Shown here piece after piece: positions 55,301-56,283 of a DNA stretch of 64,000 nt. Location of the stretch: contig JABBOT010000033.1 of NCBI GenBank assembly GCA_016165875.1, positions 911,357 through 975,356 on the forward strand, read 5' to 3'. This stretch comes from Acanthopleura granulata. Taxonomy: Eukaryota; Mollusca; Polyplacophora; Chitonida; Chitonidae. The notes under the pieces are model-generated. The model saw nothing but the letters and a program-made list of their open reading frames with translations, was not told the DNA's origin and did not search any database. The position numbers and the translations under genes are program-made. Numbering within the stretch: the stretch's first letter is position 1; each line of letters opens with the position of its first letter.

Positions 55301-56283
55301 ATCTTTTACTTTAAATAGTCCAATTTATTCCTCTAAATTTCTCTTTGACTCGTGTAAACAAAGATAAAACATACAGCCTTTTGTAGCAGGGCCCAAGACA
55401 TTACTGAAGAGTATGACAAAAACTGTTCACATAAGAAAAAAAAAGCAAATCCAATCCTATTCAATTCTTCCTGTACCTCCATCTCCGACGGTCAACTCTG
55501 CACTGCAGACTGCCGAGCCATTGACGTTTGTTGCCTTCGCCGTGTAGACTCCGCTGTCCTCGCGAATTGTCTCAGGAATAACGAGAGCATTCCACGCCCC
55601 TTGTACCTCAATACGAAGTTCGTCGCTGGATCTGATTGGATAGACCCCTTTCTGCCAGGCAACAGTCGGTAAAGGGATTCCCCCGACGGTGCATTCCAAA
55701 CAAGCTTTTTCTCCCTCTAAAAAAATTAAAAACAAGATGAAATTTCAGTACCGATATAAATTTTTAACCAAAATGGACCGTTAATAAATTGGTAACGCTT
55801 GAGGATTTTAACTGTCTCAGATGTAAATACTCTTGCATAGAATCTAACTAAAGTATTTAATCCAGTATTTACTGCTAAACAATAGTAATTTGAAAATATG
55901 CAGACTGGACATATCAGTAAAAATAAATTTACAAAAAAAAAAAGTTTCTAAATTTATGAATCTGATCAATTTTGATTATTCTTCAATGATGTCTTGATTT
56001 CCTTTCTGGCTTATTTTTCACTTCTGCAAATTACATTTTTATATTTAATATCCTTCTTGCAAAAACAAATTTCACAATTATTTTTTCCATTTTGATTTGA
56101 GAGAATCTTATTTTCATTTGGGGAACATATTTGCCATTTCTCCATTCATCCTAGCTTTGTTACCTTTAACCACAGTCCTGCAGAGCCTCTTTTTGAACAC
56201 AGGGCGCGTTGTTCCATCCTCAAATTCGGGCGCGGTGTGATAACTGCTGACATCACTGTCCAGGGATTCAAAGGACAGGTAAT
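91..56283 (-). CDS. Giant Ig/FN3 muscle scaffold protein (titin/twitchin/obscurin superfamily), internal part, 31 exons
   Basis: Seen: 31 minus-strand exons with GT/AG boundaries join into one open frame of 7815 bases (about 2605 codons); every junction is phase-compatible and none makes a stop. Domain order is linker, Ig x5, linker, FN3 x17 (with a 12-codon microexon and a 26-codon linker), a Ser/Thr/Pro/Arg linker, Ig x2. FN3 units keep the B-strand Trp (L-S-W), a Y-x-(V/I)-E strand and the Tyr corner (L-x-P-x-x-x-Y-x-F-R-V-R-A-E); Ig units keep the Cys/Trp/Cys core and D-x-G-x-Y-x-C. No signal peptide or membrane segment appears. Known: such Ig/FN3 proteins are cytoplasmic sarcomere scaffolds and springs. 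Inference: a molluscan titin-, twitchin- or obscurin/UNC-89-like protein. Its start and end, and any kinase or RhoGEF domain, lie outside the window. A run of 17 FN3 without interleaved Ig is unlike classic twitchin. The family is near certain, orthology is not. Confidence 0.9.
373..1487. other. Intron between Ig7 and Ig6 exons
   Basis: AT-rich, no coding signal. ORFs on the minus strand at 354-890 run through splice sites and lack domain features. The intron holds one inverted-repeat element (1246-1447). Confidence 0.7.
1246..1447. mobile_element. MITE-like element, family A, full copy
   Basis: About 200 bp, bounded by inverted ends: left TGACCCAAAATTTCGTCC, right end in reverse complement GACCTCAAATTTCGTCC. 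Internal motifs GCATTTTTAGAGG and a T-rich TTTTTCCAG stretch recur in other copies at about 2.6, 3.6, 39.0 and 59.7 kb. No ORF: non-autonomous. Confidence 0.7.
1488..1778 (-). CDS. Exon 30: Ig domain 6
   Basis: A complete Ig domain in 97 codons, phase 1-1, with no Met, so a plain ORF scan starting at Met misses it. It reads VPAELIAPFDSD, then Cys26 (AQICLGLRG), Trp39 (TIQWFFKGK), and LADIGEYKCNAENEQG near the end. The acceptor is TTCTGTTGCAG and the donor GTTTGT. Joins exon 29 through a split Pro codon and exon 31 through a split Asp codon. Confidence 0.92.
1779..2127. other. Intron between Ig6 and the S/T/P linker
   Basis: No coding signal. Contains a C-rich run (CACCCCCCGCCACCCCCCCC, about 2070-2097). 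Confidence 0.6.
2128..2316 (-). CDS. Exon 29: Ser/Thr/Pro/Arg-rich linker
   Basis: 63 codons, phase 1-1, between FN3 domain 17 and Ig domain 6. It opens EPKPEVDRRMTPRNTP and carries a ten-residue imperfect repeat: TTPLRFTSRE, ATPLRYTSRE, then PTPLRKGSIS. It is basic and rich in TP/SP and R-x-x-S sites, predicted disordered, and has no globular-domain signature. Acceptor ACTGCCAG, donor GTAAGT. Such linkers in titin-like proteins are typical kinase targets (known for the family); phosphorylation here is inference. Confidence 0.85.
2317..3226. other. Intron with a degenerate family A repeat (2570-2712)
   Basis: No exon seen. The part at 2570-2712 shares ACATTTTCAGAGGCAAAT, AAAATGTTACATTTGTTGCT and TTTTTTTCCAGGTGGGTATC with the family A element; its ends are eroded. 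Confidence 0.55.
3227..3529 (-). CDS. Exon 28: FN3 domain 17
   Basis: 101 codons, phase 1-1. Begins TAPRAPTGRPTISEVKD; B-strand LELSWFPARVPAY; C-strand TYSVEIREPPSTNW; Tyr corner NLKPKKDYMFRVRAENEHG; ends SEPTLPAILERPP. It is the last FN3 of the run. Acceptor CTCTGGCAG, donor GTATGT. Confidence 0.95.
3530..4600. other. Intron with a family A repeat copy (3566-3720)
   Basis: No exon seen. A family A-like copy at 3566-3720 shares TGCATTTTTAGAGGCAAATA and CCTAAAATGTTACAT. The rest, 3720-4600, shows nothing recognisable. Confidence 0.55.
4601..4900 (-). CDS. Exon 27: FN3 domain 16
   Basis: 100 codons, phase 1-1. Begins TPRLPMDKPCVFEESPD; the B strand is FAISWAPARIPAYSK; the C strand YIIEKREPPSHDW; Tyr corner GLKPDKDIMFRIRAESDFG, where Ile replaces the usual Tyr; ends NRRP. 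Donor GTGAGT; acceptor TGTAATGCAG. Confidence 0.95.
5114..5255. repeat. Two-copy direct repeat, unit about 73 bp
   Basis: ATCATCACCAATCAACAGAA followed by AAGCTTTTA occurs twice, starting near 5129 and 5201, with GCAATCC just upstream in both. The copies are well conserved, suggesting a recent tandem duplication. Confidence 0.75.
5587..6180. mobile_element. Foldback element with arms of about 130-200 bp
   Basis: The left arm (5587 to about 5760) and right arm (about 5985 to 6180) are reverse complements with mismatches: TGAATTGTATGC pairs with TGAATTATGC, AACCAGGGGTATTTTCC with AACCAGGAGTCTTTTCC, and TGCCTAGCCTTTAACATCTG with TGCCTAGCCTTTAAAATCTC. The middle is unique, with no transposase ORF. 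The structure fits a non-autonomous foldback or MITE element. Confidence 0.75.
6423..6707 (-). CDS. Exon 26: FN3 domain 15
   Basis: 95 codons, phase 1-1. Begins PPSMPIEKPILTDITGD; B strand VGLTWRPARVPPNS; C strand YNVEVRKLPNMNW; Tyr corner KLNPDRSYMFRIKAENEYG; ends ASLGRPG. It has a shorter B-C loop than its neighbours. Acceptor TCTATTCCAG, donor GTAAGT. Confidence 0.95.
6737..6940 (+). mobile_element. MITE-like element, family B, copy 1
   Basis: Inverted ends: CCTAATTCTTGAACTACCTC on the left; GTGGTTGAAAAGGTTAAGA on the right, which reads TCTTAACCTTTTCAACCAC in reverse. The core GAAATAATTTACGCAGTTTT then ATGAAGCT recurs at 20.2 kb and, reversed, at 47.9 kb. Confidence 0.65.
6941..7655. other. 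Intron stretch with a TAAT-rich tract (about 7160-7275)
   Basis: No exon seen. The segment near 7160-7275 is a degenerate (TAATTAATCA)n low-complexity tract. Confidence 0.6.
7656..7733 (-). CDS. Exon 25: short inter-FN3 linker
   Basis: 26 codons, phase 1-1, flanked by acceptor CTTTCTTTCAG and donor GTATGT. It reads QANWRPIREDFTRPSRPYF and then ECLSIK. It resembles no domain and sits between FN3 14 and FN3 15. Both junctions keep the frame (Leu and Val codons split). Its symmetric phase means it can be skipped without a frameshift. Confidence 0.75.
7955..8257 (-). CDS. Exon 24: FN3 domain 14 (B subtype)
   Basis: 101 codons, phase 1-1. Begins LPNVPISRPVIEDVDST; B strand VRLGWQRVHIPSFGSDD; C strand LTFMVESQEGPGSEW; Tyr corner DLKPRHDYNFRIRG; ends LPVFRSP. 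It belongs to a subtype with W-Q-R-V-x-I-P and Y-M-I-E-A-Q-like motifs (also FN3 4, 5, 11 and 13). Donor GTGAGT, acceptor CATTTCCAG. Confidence 0.95.
8258..13244. other. Long intron; its 5' part may be 3' UTR of the short isoform
   Basis: No exon I can support in 5 kb. If the terminal exon at 13245-14860 is used, sequence below 13245 becomes 3' UTR; I saw no AATAAA or ATTAAA on the minus strand within about 1.2 kb of the stop. A truncated SINE body lies at 9922-10005. There are A-runs, an (AAT)n tract at 11872-11890 and a purine-rich stretch at 11635-11710. Confidence 0.6.
9922..10005 (-). mobile_element. SINE, truncated body copy
   Basis: Shares TTTATTTG, AATGGTGTTTTATGCCATAC and ATATTTCACTTATACGACGG with the other SINE copies; the tRNA-like head is absent. 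Confidence 0.7.
13245..14860 (-). CDS. Alternative C-terminal exon: FN3 domain 13 plus Ser/Arg-rich tail with nine RRxS motifs, ending at TAG
   Basis: Seen: if the donor at 14554 is ignored, the frame of FN3 domain 13 stays open to TAG at 13245-13247, giving about 102 FN3 residues and a tail of about 435. Numbering from the codon at 14858, tail serines in R-R-x-S sit at 172, 180, 199, 207, 257, 340, 394, 418 and 435; a tenth motif (102) spans the donor. D/E-R-x-S-S-M/V-x-R repeats fill 215-310, with an exact 25-residue tandem copy. An Ala/Lys then Ser/Thr-rich stretch (451-505) precedes a non-repetitive end (MYYVITEAPVLEYILDH). Known: R-R-x-S is the PKA consensus; molluscan twitchin is PKA-regulated in catch muscle. 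Inference: a premature-terminating exon yields a short isoform whose tail is a PKA target. Alternative: retained-intron product. The in-frame repeat structure argues for real coding. Confidence 0.75.
13926..14075 (-). repeat. 75-bp tandem duplication inside the coding tail
   Basis: CCATTTCTGCCATGAGGACT starts at 13926 and again at 14001, and the two 75-bp units look essentially identical. Each encodes 25 residues (WSSMERLSS, RERQPSTRD, GQSSWQK), so the duplication keeps frame and looks recent. Confidence 0.85.
14555..14860 (-). CDS. Exon 23: FN3 domain 13 (B subtype), spliced form
   Basis: 102 codons, phase 1-1. Begins LPPMKLVEPVIVDDEPE; B strand VRLNWQRVTVPRLDADD; C strand LTYMIEAQRGPTMEW; Tyr corner GLGPHEDYHFRIRGESQ; ends LPLYRRP. 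The donor A|GTAAGAC at 14554 joins in frame to exon 24 through a split Ile codon. Reading through it gives the alternative terminal exon. Confidence 0.93.
14861..15142. other. Short intron
   Basis: 282 bases without recognisable content apart from the splice sites. Confidence 0.7.
15143..15436 (-). CDS. Exon 22: FN3 domain 12
   Basis: 98 codons, phase 1-1. Begins SPRVPVERPQLYDLEPD; B strand VRLSWQPTSTY; C strand LRYTVEVREPQIKKW; Tyr corner GLKPKLDYEFRVRPESDKG; ends IPLYRRR. The donor is G|GTTTGA, weaker than its neighbours. Acceptor CTCGATTCAG. Confidence 0.94.
15473..15592 (-). mobile_element. SINE, 3' body copy
   Basis: TTTATTTGATTGGTGTTTTA, ATCACTTATACGACAACGGC and AAACCCACGGCAATCCGCAG match the SINE body seen at 32.6 and 25.1 kb; the tRNA-like head is missing. 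Confidence 0.75.
16027..16155. repeat. Dispersed repeat, family C, copy 1
   Basis: Aligns by eye with 24551-24660: a CAGCTTT(C/T)TTT core, then AGTGACACAT(T)TTGCTT, a CAC(C/G)TTACA block, then AATTT. Unclassified. Confidence 0.5.
16206..16508 (-). CDS. Exon 21: FN3 domain 11 (B subtype)
   Basis: 101 codons, phase 1-1. Begins ARIPIETPEIIDIEPDG; B strand VTLRWRRANIPSGGSGG; C strand ITYIIEAQEPPSMEW; Tyr corner GLRPHQDYLFRVRAETGQG; ends VTFYRRM. The acceptor CAATTTGACAG lies about 25 bp from a 42-bp minisatellite, so the polypyrimidine tract is weak. Confidence 0.95.
16533..17160. repeat. Minisatellite, 42-bp unit, about 14 copies
   Basis: Unit GACTGTACACATTTTTGGTC, TCTGATACTGAG, then GATTGTACAA. 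The length is a multiple of three, which explains long spurious ORFs on both strands (VQSCTILSIRDQKC-type). It lies between FN3 domains 10 and 11, ending just upstream of the exon 21 acceptor. Confidence 0.93.
17355..17530. repeat. Minisatellite, 35-bp unit, 5 copies
   Basis: CGTTACAGGGAACTGAACTA then GAATGTAACAGGAGA repeats five times with few changes. Confidence 0.9.
17893..18030. repeat. Minisatellite, 19-bp unit, about 7 copies
   Basis: GAGTTAAGCCTCCAGGTGT repeats about seven times (CCTCC, CTTCC, CATCC variants), ending about 70 bp from the exon 20 donor. Confidence 0.9.
18101..18406 (-). CDS. Exon 20: FN3 domain 10
   Basis: 102 codons, phase 1-1. Begins APVVPSDIPLVSDVRRG; B strand MRLTWQPATVPSYGGSN; C strand VTYTIEARESGKDW; Tyr corner GLKPDGDYEFRVRAESQYG; ends STALPRQL. 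Donor GTACGT, acceptor GTCTTTCACAG. Confidence 0.95.
18407..19170. other. Intron, nothing recognised
   Basis: AT-rich; the small plus-strand ORF at 18694-19023 shows no recognised domain. Confidence 0.6.
19171..19473 (-). CDS. Exon 19: FN3 domain 9
   Basis: 101 codons, phase 1-1. Begins QPRLPMAEPYISEVKVD; B strand ARLSWTPVDTPPFGAQM; C strand TTYRVEVQEPPNTNW; Tyr corner NLRPDKAYCLRVRAENDYG, with Leu for the usual Phe; ends VHLPRRA, as in FN3 8. Donor GTAAGG, acceptor ATATTCCCAG. Confidence 0.95.
19714..20013 (-). CDS. Exon 18: FN3 domain 8
   Basis: 100 codons, phase 1-1. Begins PHLPKAEPLLSDIRPDS; B strand VRLTWQTVDLPGKMTDF; C strand VLYLIEMQEPPSQTW; Tyr corner NLRPDKDYVFRVRAVTDQG; ends VYLPRRA. 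Only 240 bp separate it from exon 19, the shortest FN3-FN3 intron seen. Donor GTAAGC. Confidence 0.95.
20014..20656. other. Intron with a family B element (20122-20330)
   Basis: No exon. The element is listed separately; the rest is unremarkable. Confidence 0.6.
20122..20330 (+). mobile_element. MITE-like element, family B, copy 2
   Basis: Begins CTACCCTATTTCTTCAACCT; the core GCGAAATAATTTACACAGTT then TTATGAAGCT matches 6.8 kb; the right end AGTTAAAAAGGGTGAAGA is the degraded inverted end. Confidence 0.65.
20657..20962 (-). CDS. Exon 17: FN3 domain 7
   Basis: 102 codons, phase 1-1. Begins PPVMPSSAPTISNEKPN; B strand LRLSWRPASLPSYLTGE; C strand IRYQVEMLESPSSEW; Tyr corner RLHPDREYAFRVRAQTESG; ends AYLYRKP. 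The donor is A|GTTAGT, a variant of the GTAAGT consensus. Confidence 0.95.
20963..22188. other. Intron dominated by a 55-bp minisatellite
   Basis: About 400 bp of unique sequence, then the array at 21365-22155, which stops about 33 bp short of the exon 16 donor. Confidence 0.7.
21365..22155. repeat. Minisatellite, 55-bp unit, about 14 copies
   Basis: Unit AAAACTGCTACAAGTGTGCT, then AGAGGTGAACTAGTGGCTAG, then ACACTGAGAAGCTGG, with GATGCTAG variants. Copies are well conserved except at the left edge. Confidence 0.93.
22189..22500 (-). CDS. Exon 16: FN3 domain 6
   Basis: 104 codons, phase 1-1. Begins APRYHLEPPKIDSFDAE; B strand LQLSWKPISPHPRIRRA; C strand PKYTIEMREAPQADW; Tyr corner GLRPEQDYTFRVRAEMS. 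The usual G-x-S-E-P-T after the corner is replaced by RLPEPVALMTPAVSL, so the G strand is atypical. The donor is GTAGGA. Confidence 0.93.
22531..22685 (-). mobile_element. SINE, 3' body copy
   Basis: TTATTTATTTGTTTGTTTTA and ATTGGGGTTTTATGATGTAC, then AATATTTCACTTCATGACCG and GAAACCCACGTCCATCCACA, which match the SINE body consensus. No head. Confidence 0.7.
22690..22895. repeat. Minisatellite, 19-bp unit, about 10 copies
   Basis: TTCCACCCATTCCATCAAG repeats with TTTCACC and CAGTCC variants; it ends about 15 bp from the exon 15 donor. Confidence 0.9.
22910..23215 (-). CDS. Exon 15: FN3 domain 5 (B subtype)
   Basis: 102 codons, phase 1-1. Begins RTRVPVSDLEVEELEPT; B strand VRLRWDRVHIPPFDSSE; C strand LLYMIEAQEGPYADW; Tyr corner DLRPDKDYAFRVRAETEYG; ends KPLYRKEP. 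Donor GTGAGC, acceptor TATCTTGTAG. Confidence 0.95.
23447..23580 (-). mobile_element. SINE, 3' body copy
   Basis: TTTATTTGATTGGTGTTTTA, CACCGTATTCAAGAATATTT and CACTTATACCACAGCAGTCA match the SINE body; CCACAGG stands at the right end. No head. Confidence 0.75.
23885..23980. repeat. Short tandem array, 28-bp unit, 3-4 copies
   Basis: GTGCATTCAAGTAGACTATT then CAGT, repeated with small changes. Confidence 0.75.
24186..24488 (-). CDS. Exon 14: FN3 domain 4 (B subtype)
   Basis: 101 codons, phase 1-1. Begins YPGAAVTRPDIVELEPS; B strand VRLNWQRVEIPQFESDE; C strand LTYMIEGRTPSSDW; Tyr corner GLELSDDYSFRVRPDSS, where the L-x-P has lost its Pro; ends MSLSRAL. Donor GTGGGT, acceptor TTCCTTCCCAG. Confidence 0.95.
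24489..25721. other. Intron with family C repeat and composite SINE
   Basis: Family C repeat at 24551-24660 and the composite SINE-bearing repeat at 24738-25200. No exon. Confidence 0.6.
24738..25200 (+). mobile_element. Composite SINE: two tRNA-like heads, spacer and body
   Basis: A complete SINE at 24985-25200 has a tRNA-like head (CTCAGTTGGGTAGTGCGCTA as A box; B-box region GCTGTGAGTGTGCC), then the body (TTTCCCCCGGCC, CACCATAATGCTGGC, ATAAGTGAAATATTC, GGCGTAAAACACCATTC) and an AT-rich tail. A second, diverged head (CTCAGTCGCTTAGCGCACTT) stands at 24742. The roughly 170 bp between them also occurs, reversed, at about 32.84-33.02 kb, so the unit moves or is copied as a whole. Confidence 0.75.
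25722..26024 (-). CDS. Exon 13: FN3 domain 3
   Basis: 101 codons, phase 1-1. Begins PPALPASKPYVSDIGDE; B strand LRLSWKPADIPKVLKGV; C strand TSYRIEVQELPKQDW; Tyr corner DLRPQQDYNFRIRAENEFG; ends FYLPRAT. It is preceded by the 10-kb intron. Donor GTAAGT, acceptor GTCTCTTCAG. Confidence 0.95.
29960..30145. repeat. Minisatellite, 23-bp unit, about 8 copies
   Basis: AACACAGAAGTGTGGAAAAC then TTG, alternating with AGAGGTGTGCAAAAC. A decayed extension (GCAGAGGACTTACACAAAGG) runs to about 30330. The ORF made of CSSFPHFCVQV repeats on the minus strand is a by-product. Confidence 0.9.
32238..32276. repeat. GACA/GACG simple repeat
   Basis: CAGACAGACAGACGGACGGA followed by GGGACGGACGGACAGACAGA: tetranucleotide microsatellite. 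Confidence 0.9.
32580..33018 (-). mobile_element. Composite SINE, full length, reversed relative to the 24.7-kb copy
   Basis: Read on the minus strand: a tRNA-like head (GGGCTCAGTTGGGTAGTGCG, then GTGAGTTCAAGTCC as B box), body with CGTGGGTTCCCCCCGAGC and GAGAAACATTCTAGAGTACG, GGCGTAAAACACC, and an AATAAATAAATA tail. Upstream of the head it shares about 170 bp with 24.81-24.98 kb. Small ORFs inside (32482-33052) are not genes. Confidence 0.8.
34725..34845 (-). mobile_element. Family B element, partial copy
   Basis: ATTCTGTGTAAACTGATAAA, TTTTTGTCTCC and the end AAAAAGGTTGAAGAATTA match the copy at 37.0-37.2 kb. Confidence 0.55.
36337..36690 (-). CDS. Exon 12: FN3 domain 2 with a 25-residue N-terminal linker
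   Basis: 118 codons, phase 1-1, the longest spliced FN3 exon. A linker (SPKVRKDMMGLPTETVTG) precedes PSLPSDRPTLLDIRPES; B strand VRIQWVPVTLTGPGADY; C strand VKYLLEVKEIPGPW; Tyr corner DLNPDREYNFRVRAENKFA; ends ATLPKGRV. Donor GTGAGT, acceptor TTCCTCCCCAG. Confidence 0.94.
37015..37195 (-). mobile_element. Family B element, partial copy
   Basis: TATTCTGTGTAGATTGACAG, GTTTTGTCTCC and the end AAAGGTTGAGGAATTAGGGT are shared with 34.8 and 47.95 kb. It ends about 25 bp from the microexon donor. Confidence 0.55.
37223..37258 (-). CDS. Exon 11: 12-codon microexon between FN3 1 and FN3 2
   Basis: 36 bases, phase 1-1, reading KAKTDKEFRLE, a charged linker. The donor GTAAGTGA is a perfect consensus; the acceptor is a T run then CATTTTTAG, the polypyrimidine tract being the minus strand of an A run beside (AT)n. 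Both junctions keep the frame (Pro and Ala codons split). Its small size makes it a likely regulated exon (inference). Confidence 0.75.
37266..37312. repeat. Poly-A / (AT)n microsatellite
   Basis: About 18 A followed by about 14 AT dinucleotides. On the gene strand it gives the T-rich tract next to the microexon acceptor. Confidence 0.9.
37583..37894 (-). CDS. Exon 10: FN3 domain 1
   Basis: 104 codons, phase 1-1; first FN3 of the run. Begins ILEPPSMPDQKPVLMDR; B strand VKLSWLPAHVPSKSQGA; C strand VMYIVESRELPTGDW; Tyr corner GLNPNAEYLFRVRAENDNG; ends AVLERRL. Donor GTATGT, acceptor ACATTTCAG. Confidence 0.95.
37895..38579. other. Intron, nothing recognised
   Basis: AT-rich without repeats or ORFs of note. 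Confidence 0.6.
38580..38654 (-). CDS. Exon 9: linker between the Ig block and the FN3 array
   Basis: 25 codons, phase 1-1, reading LPRRDPLRLSPERG and VDDDLKTLKK. Acceptor TGGTTTCCAG, donor GTTAAT. It joins Ig domain 5 (split Ala codon) to FN3 domain 1 (split Ala codon). Charged, with one Ser-Pro site; likely disordered. It is too short for ordinary ORF calling, and supported by splice signals and phase. Confidence 0.75.
38655..40480. other. Intron with a family A element
   Basis: 38670-38930 is enriched in AACAGTT/AACTGTT words (loose degenerate repeats). The family A element lies at 38940-39110. A 91-codon plus-strand ORF (39981-40256) has no recognised domain. Confidence 0.55.
38940..39110 (-). 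mobile_element. MITE-like element, family A, reversed copy
   Basis: Inverted ends TGACCCAAAATTTCGTCCC on the left and, reversed, TGACCTAAAATTTCACCC on the right; internal TTTGCCTCTAAAAATGCAC is the reverse of the family core. Confidence 0.7.
40481..40656 (-). CDS. Exon 8: Ig domain 5, C-terminal half
   Basis: 176 bases, phase 2 in and phase 1 out. Reads THNGVPMERGDRFIMSKDED, then MIKDVLPTDAGQYSCKLANF and CSAELRVE. The Asp-x-Gly-x-Tyr-x-Cys signature is intact. The incoming phase 2 junction completes the Trp of the C strand (TG|G). The donor is GTCAGA. Confidence 0.93.
40690..41060 (-). pseudogene. Decayed tandem copies of the exon 8 boundary region
   Basis: At least four degenerate units repeat pieces of exon 8 and its acceptor: (GTCTTTGA)(G/T)CATCAGG, then (A)CCGTTATGGGTCCTGTCAGA, with the middle of the exon deleted. 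At about 40870-40900 the acceptor-like CTGTCTGACAG is kept, followed by ACTCATAATGGT and then TAA, so that copy cannot encode the domain. Units shrink and diverge with distance from exon 8. Confidence 0.65.
41061..41536. other. Intron stretch, nothing recognised
   Basis: No exon or clear repeat between the decayed units and exon 7. Confidence 0.6.
41537..41680 (-). CDS. Exon 7: Ig domain 5, N-terminal half
   Basis: 144 bases, phase 2 in and phase 2 out. Reads KGVNGEMGPQFGYAPVFTKM, with Cys in AEFECRAYG, ending MPEPAAT plus TG of the C-strand Trp. Acceptor ACCATAACAG, donor GTGAGT. With exon 8 it makes one full Ig domain. Confidence 0.92.
41793..41875 (-). repeat. Repeat tail also found at 62345-62412
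   Basis: TTGTAAAGTACGATGTAAGA reversed, with CATATGACTGA, matches ACCATATGACTGAAACATTG and TTAAGTACAACGTTAAAC at 62.36 kb. It resembles widespread molluscan SINE/LINE tails; classification is inference. Confidence 0.5.
45590..47408. repeat. Minisatellite, 43-bp unit, about 42 copies
   Basis: Unit TCCACTGGTCCACTGTTGTG, then CTTGATTGCCCTCGGGAAAC, then CCG. Most units vary at only a few positions (CTCGGG/CTAGGG, CCG/CAT, GGTCC/CGTCC), indicating recent homogenisation; units at 46810-47040 carry indels. As 43 is not a multiple of three and no phase has a minus-strand stop, overlapping ORFs up to 302 codons arise; these are not genes. Confidence 0.96.
47800..47965 (-). mobile_element. Family B element, reversed copy
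   Basis: AGCTTCATGAAACTGCATGA, GTTATTTCTCTAGA and GTGGTTGAAAAGGTTGAAGA then ATTAAGG are the reverse of the family B core and end. Confidence 0.6.
50206..50336. mobile_element. Palindromic MITE-like hairpin element
   Basis: The ends CCAGGGCCCTGTGTCACAAA and, reversed, CCAGGCCCCTGTTCCACAAA pair, and pairing continues inward (GGCTAAGTTAGTTGTAACCA with GACTAAGTTGATCGTAACTA). About 130 bp, almost wholly self-complementary, no ORF. Related GGGCCC-TTTTCACAAAG fragments occur near 62.1 and 63.9 kb. Confidence 0.75.
52400..52488 (-). other. Candidate cryptic or alternative exon (low confidence)
   Basis: A minus-strand ORF with internal ATG at 52488 reads MPAEHAKKCHIDIVQCLQVH, then EDDVSVPEQP, and meets a perfect donor, GTAAGTGAC, in phase 2, which fits exon 7 (41680). 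Upstream the frame is open for about 20 more codons. No domain is recognised and no promoter is evident. It may be a transposon remnant or chance. Confidence 0.25.
52947..53116 (-). CDS. Exon 6: Ig domain 4, C-terminal half
   Basis: 170 bases, phase 0 in and phase 2 out. Reads DCPRYKYEQYGEIFILIIEN, then AEQGDAGEYTCVAKNKAGEA and SCKANLMV, with a short linker (TKVAIPQV). The Asp-x-Gly-x-Tyr-x-Cys signature is intact. Donor GTAACC, acceptor CTCTCTTCAG. Confidence 0.93.
53222..53340 (-). mobile_element. SINE, 3' body copy
   Basis: TTTATTTGATTTATTCATTT, GGTTGGTGTTTTACACCACA and TCTTATACGACAACAGCCAG, then GGTGGGAGGAAGCCAGGCAG: the SINE body without a head, in the intron between exons 5 and 6. Confidence 0.75.
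53571..54046 (-). CDS. Exon 5: Ig domain 3 and N-terminal half of Ig domain 4
   Basis: 476 bases, phase 1 in and phase 0 out; the largest spliced exon. Ig 3: APKITKKFYDLVATNGHSAE, Trp in HIQWYIKNK, MEDAGKVIVKLTNPLG. In Ig 3 the B-strand Cys is Phe (LKFKFIG) and the F-strand Cys is Val (KVIVKL), so this domain lacks the usual disulfide pair. Then VAPKFITRFTDVDVNQG starts Ig 4, which runs to TWMRNGVPLK. Donor GTGAGT. Confidence 0.94.
54047..54443. other. Intron, nothing recognised
   Basis: 397 bases without repeats; a plus-strand ORF (54183-54449) overlaps the exon 4 end and lacks features. Confidence 0.6.
54444..54619 (-). CDS. Exon 4: Ig domain 2, C-terminal half
   Basis: 176 bases, phase 2 in and phase 1 out. 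Reads LKDGKILTTSKKYEVLNPRE, then NKEDSGRYVCWARNEFGEAF and AYLNII. The incoming junction completes the C-strand Trp. Donor GTGAGT, acceptor AATTTTCAG. Confidence 0.93.
54868..54957 (-). mobile_element. tRNA-like SINE head
   Basis: Read on the minus strand: CAGCTCAGTTGGTTAAGGCG (A box) and CAGGTTCAAACCC (B box), about 55 bp apart as in tRNA-derived SINEs. No full cloverleaf or CCA-type end, so not a tRNA gene. It starts about 8 bp after the exon 3 donor. Confidence 0.6.
54966..55128 (-). CDS. Exon 3: linker and N-terminal half of Ig domain 2
   Basis: 163 bases, phase 1 in and phase 2 out. Reads TDQEYITAQSALSSEGEI, TLPAKMGQMDSCVVEEGKM, then ARFDCNLVADPKPEIM and TG of the split Trp. Cys in RFDCNL is the B-strand Cys. 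It is missed by simple ORF calling. Acceptor TGCTTCACAG, donor GTAGGT. Confidence 0.9.
55129..55476. other. Intron, nothing recognised
   Basis: 348 bases of unremarkable sequence. Confidence 0.6.
55477..55716 (-). CDS. Exon 2: Ig domain 1, main part
   Basis: 80 codons, phase 1-1. Reads GEKACLECTVGGIPLPTVAW, QKGVYPIRSSDELRIEV, then REDSGVYTAKATNVNGSAVC. The F-strand position reads Tyr-x-Ala (VYTAKA), so the second disulfide Cys is absent. The A strand lies in exon 1. Donor GTACAG. Confidence 0.92.
55717..56163. other. Intron, nothing recognised
   Basis: 447 bases, AT-rich, with one A run near 55932. Confidence 0.6.
56164..56283 (-). CDS. Exon 1 (first seen): acidic linker and A strand of Ig domain 1
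   Basis: 40 codons, phase 1-1. Reads YLSFESLDSDVSSYHTAPEF, EDGTTRPVFKKRLCRTVVK. The PVFKKRL segment is a typical Ig A strand and continues into exon 2 through a split Glu codon. The phase-1 acceptor GTTGCTGTCAG shows that earlier exons exist; none was found to 64000. Donor GTAACA. Confidence 0.85.
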
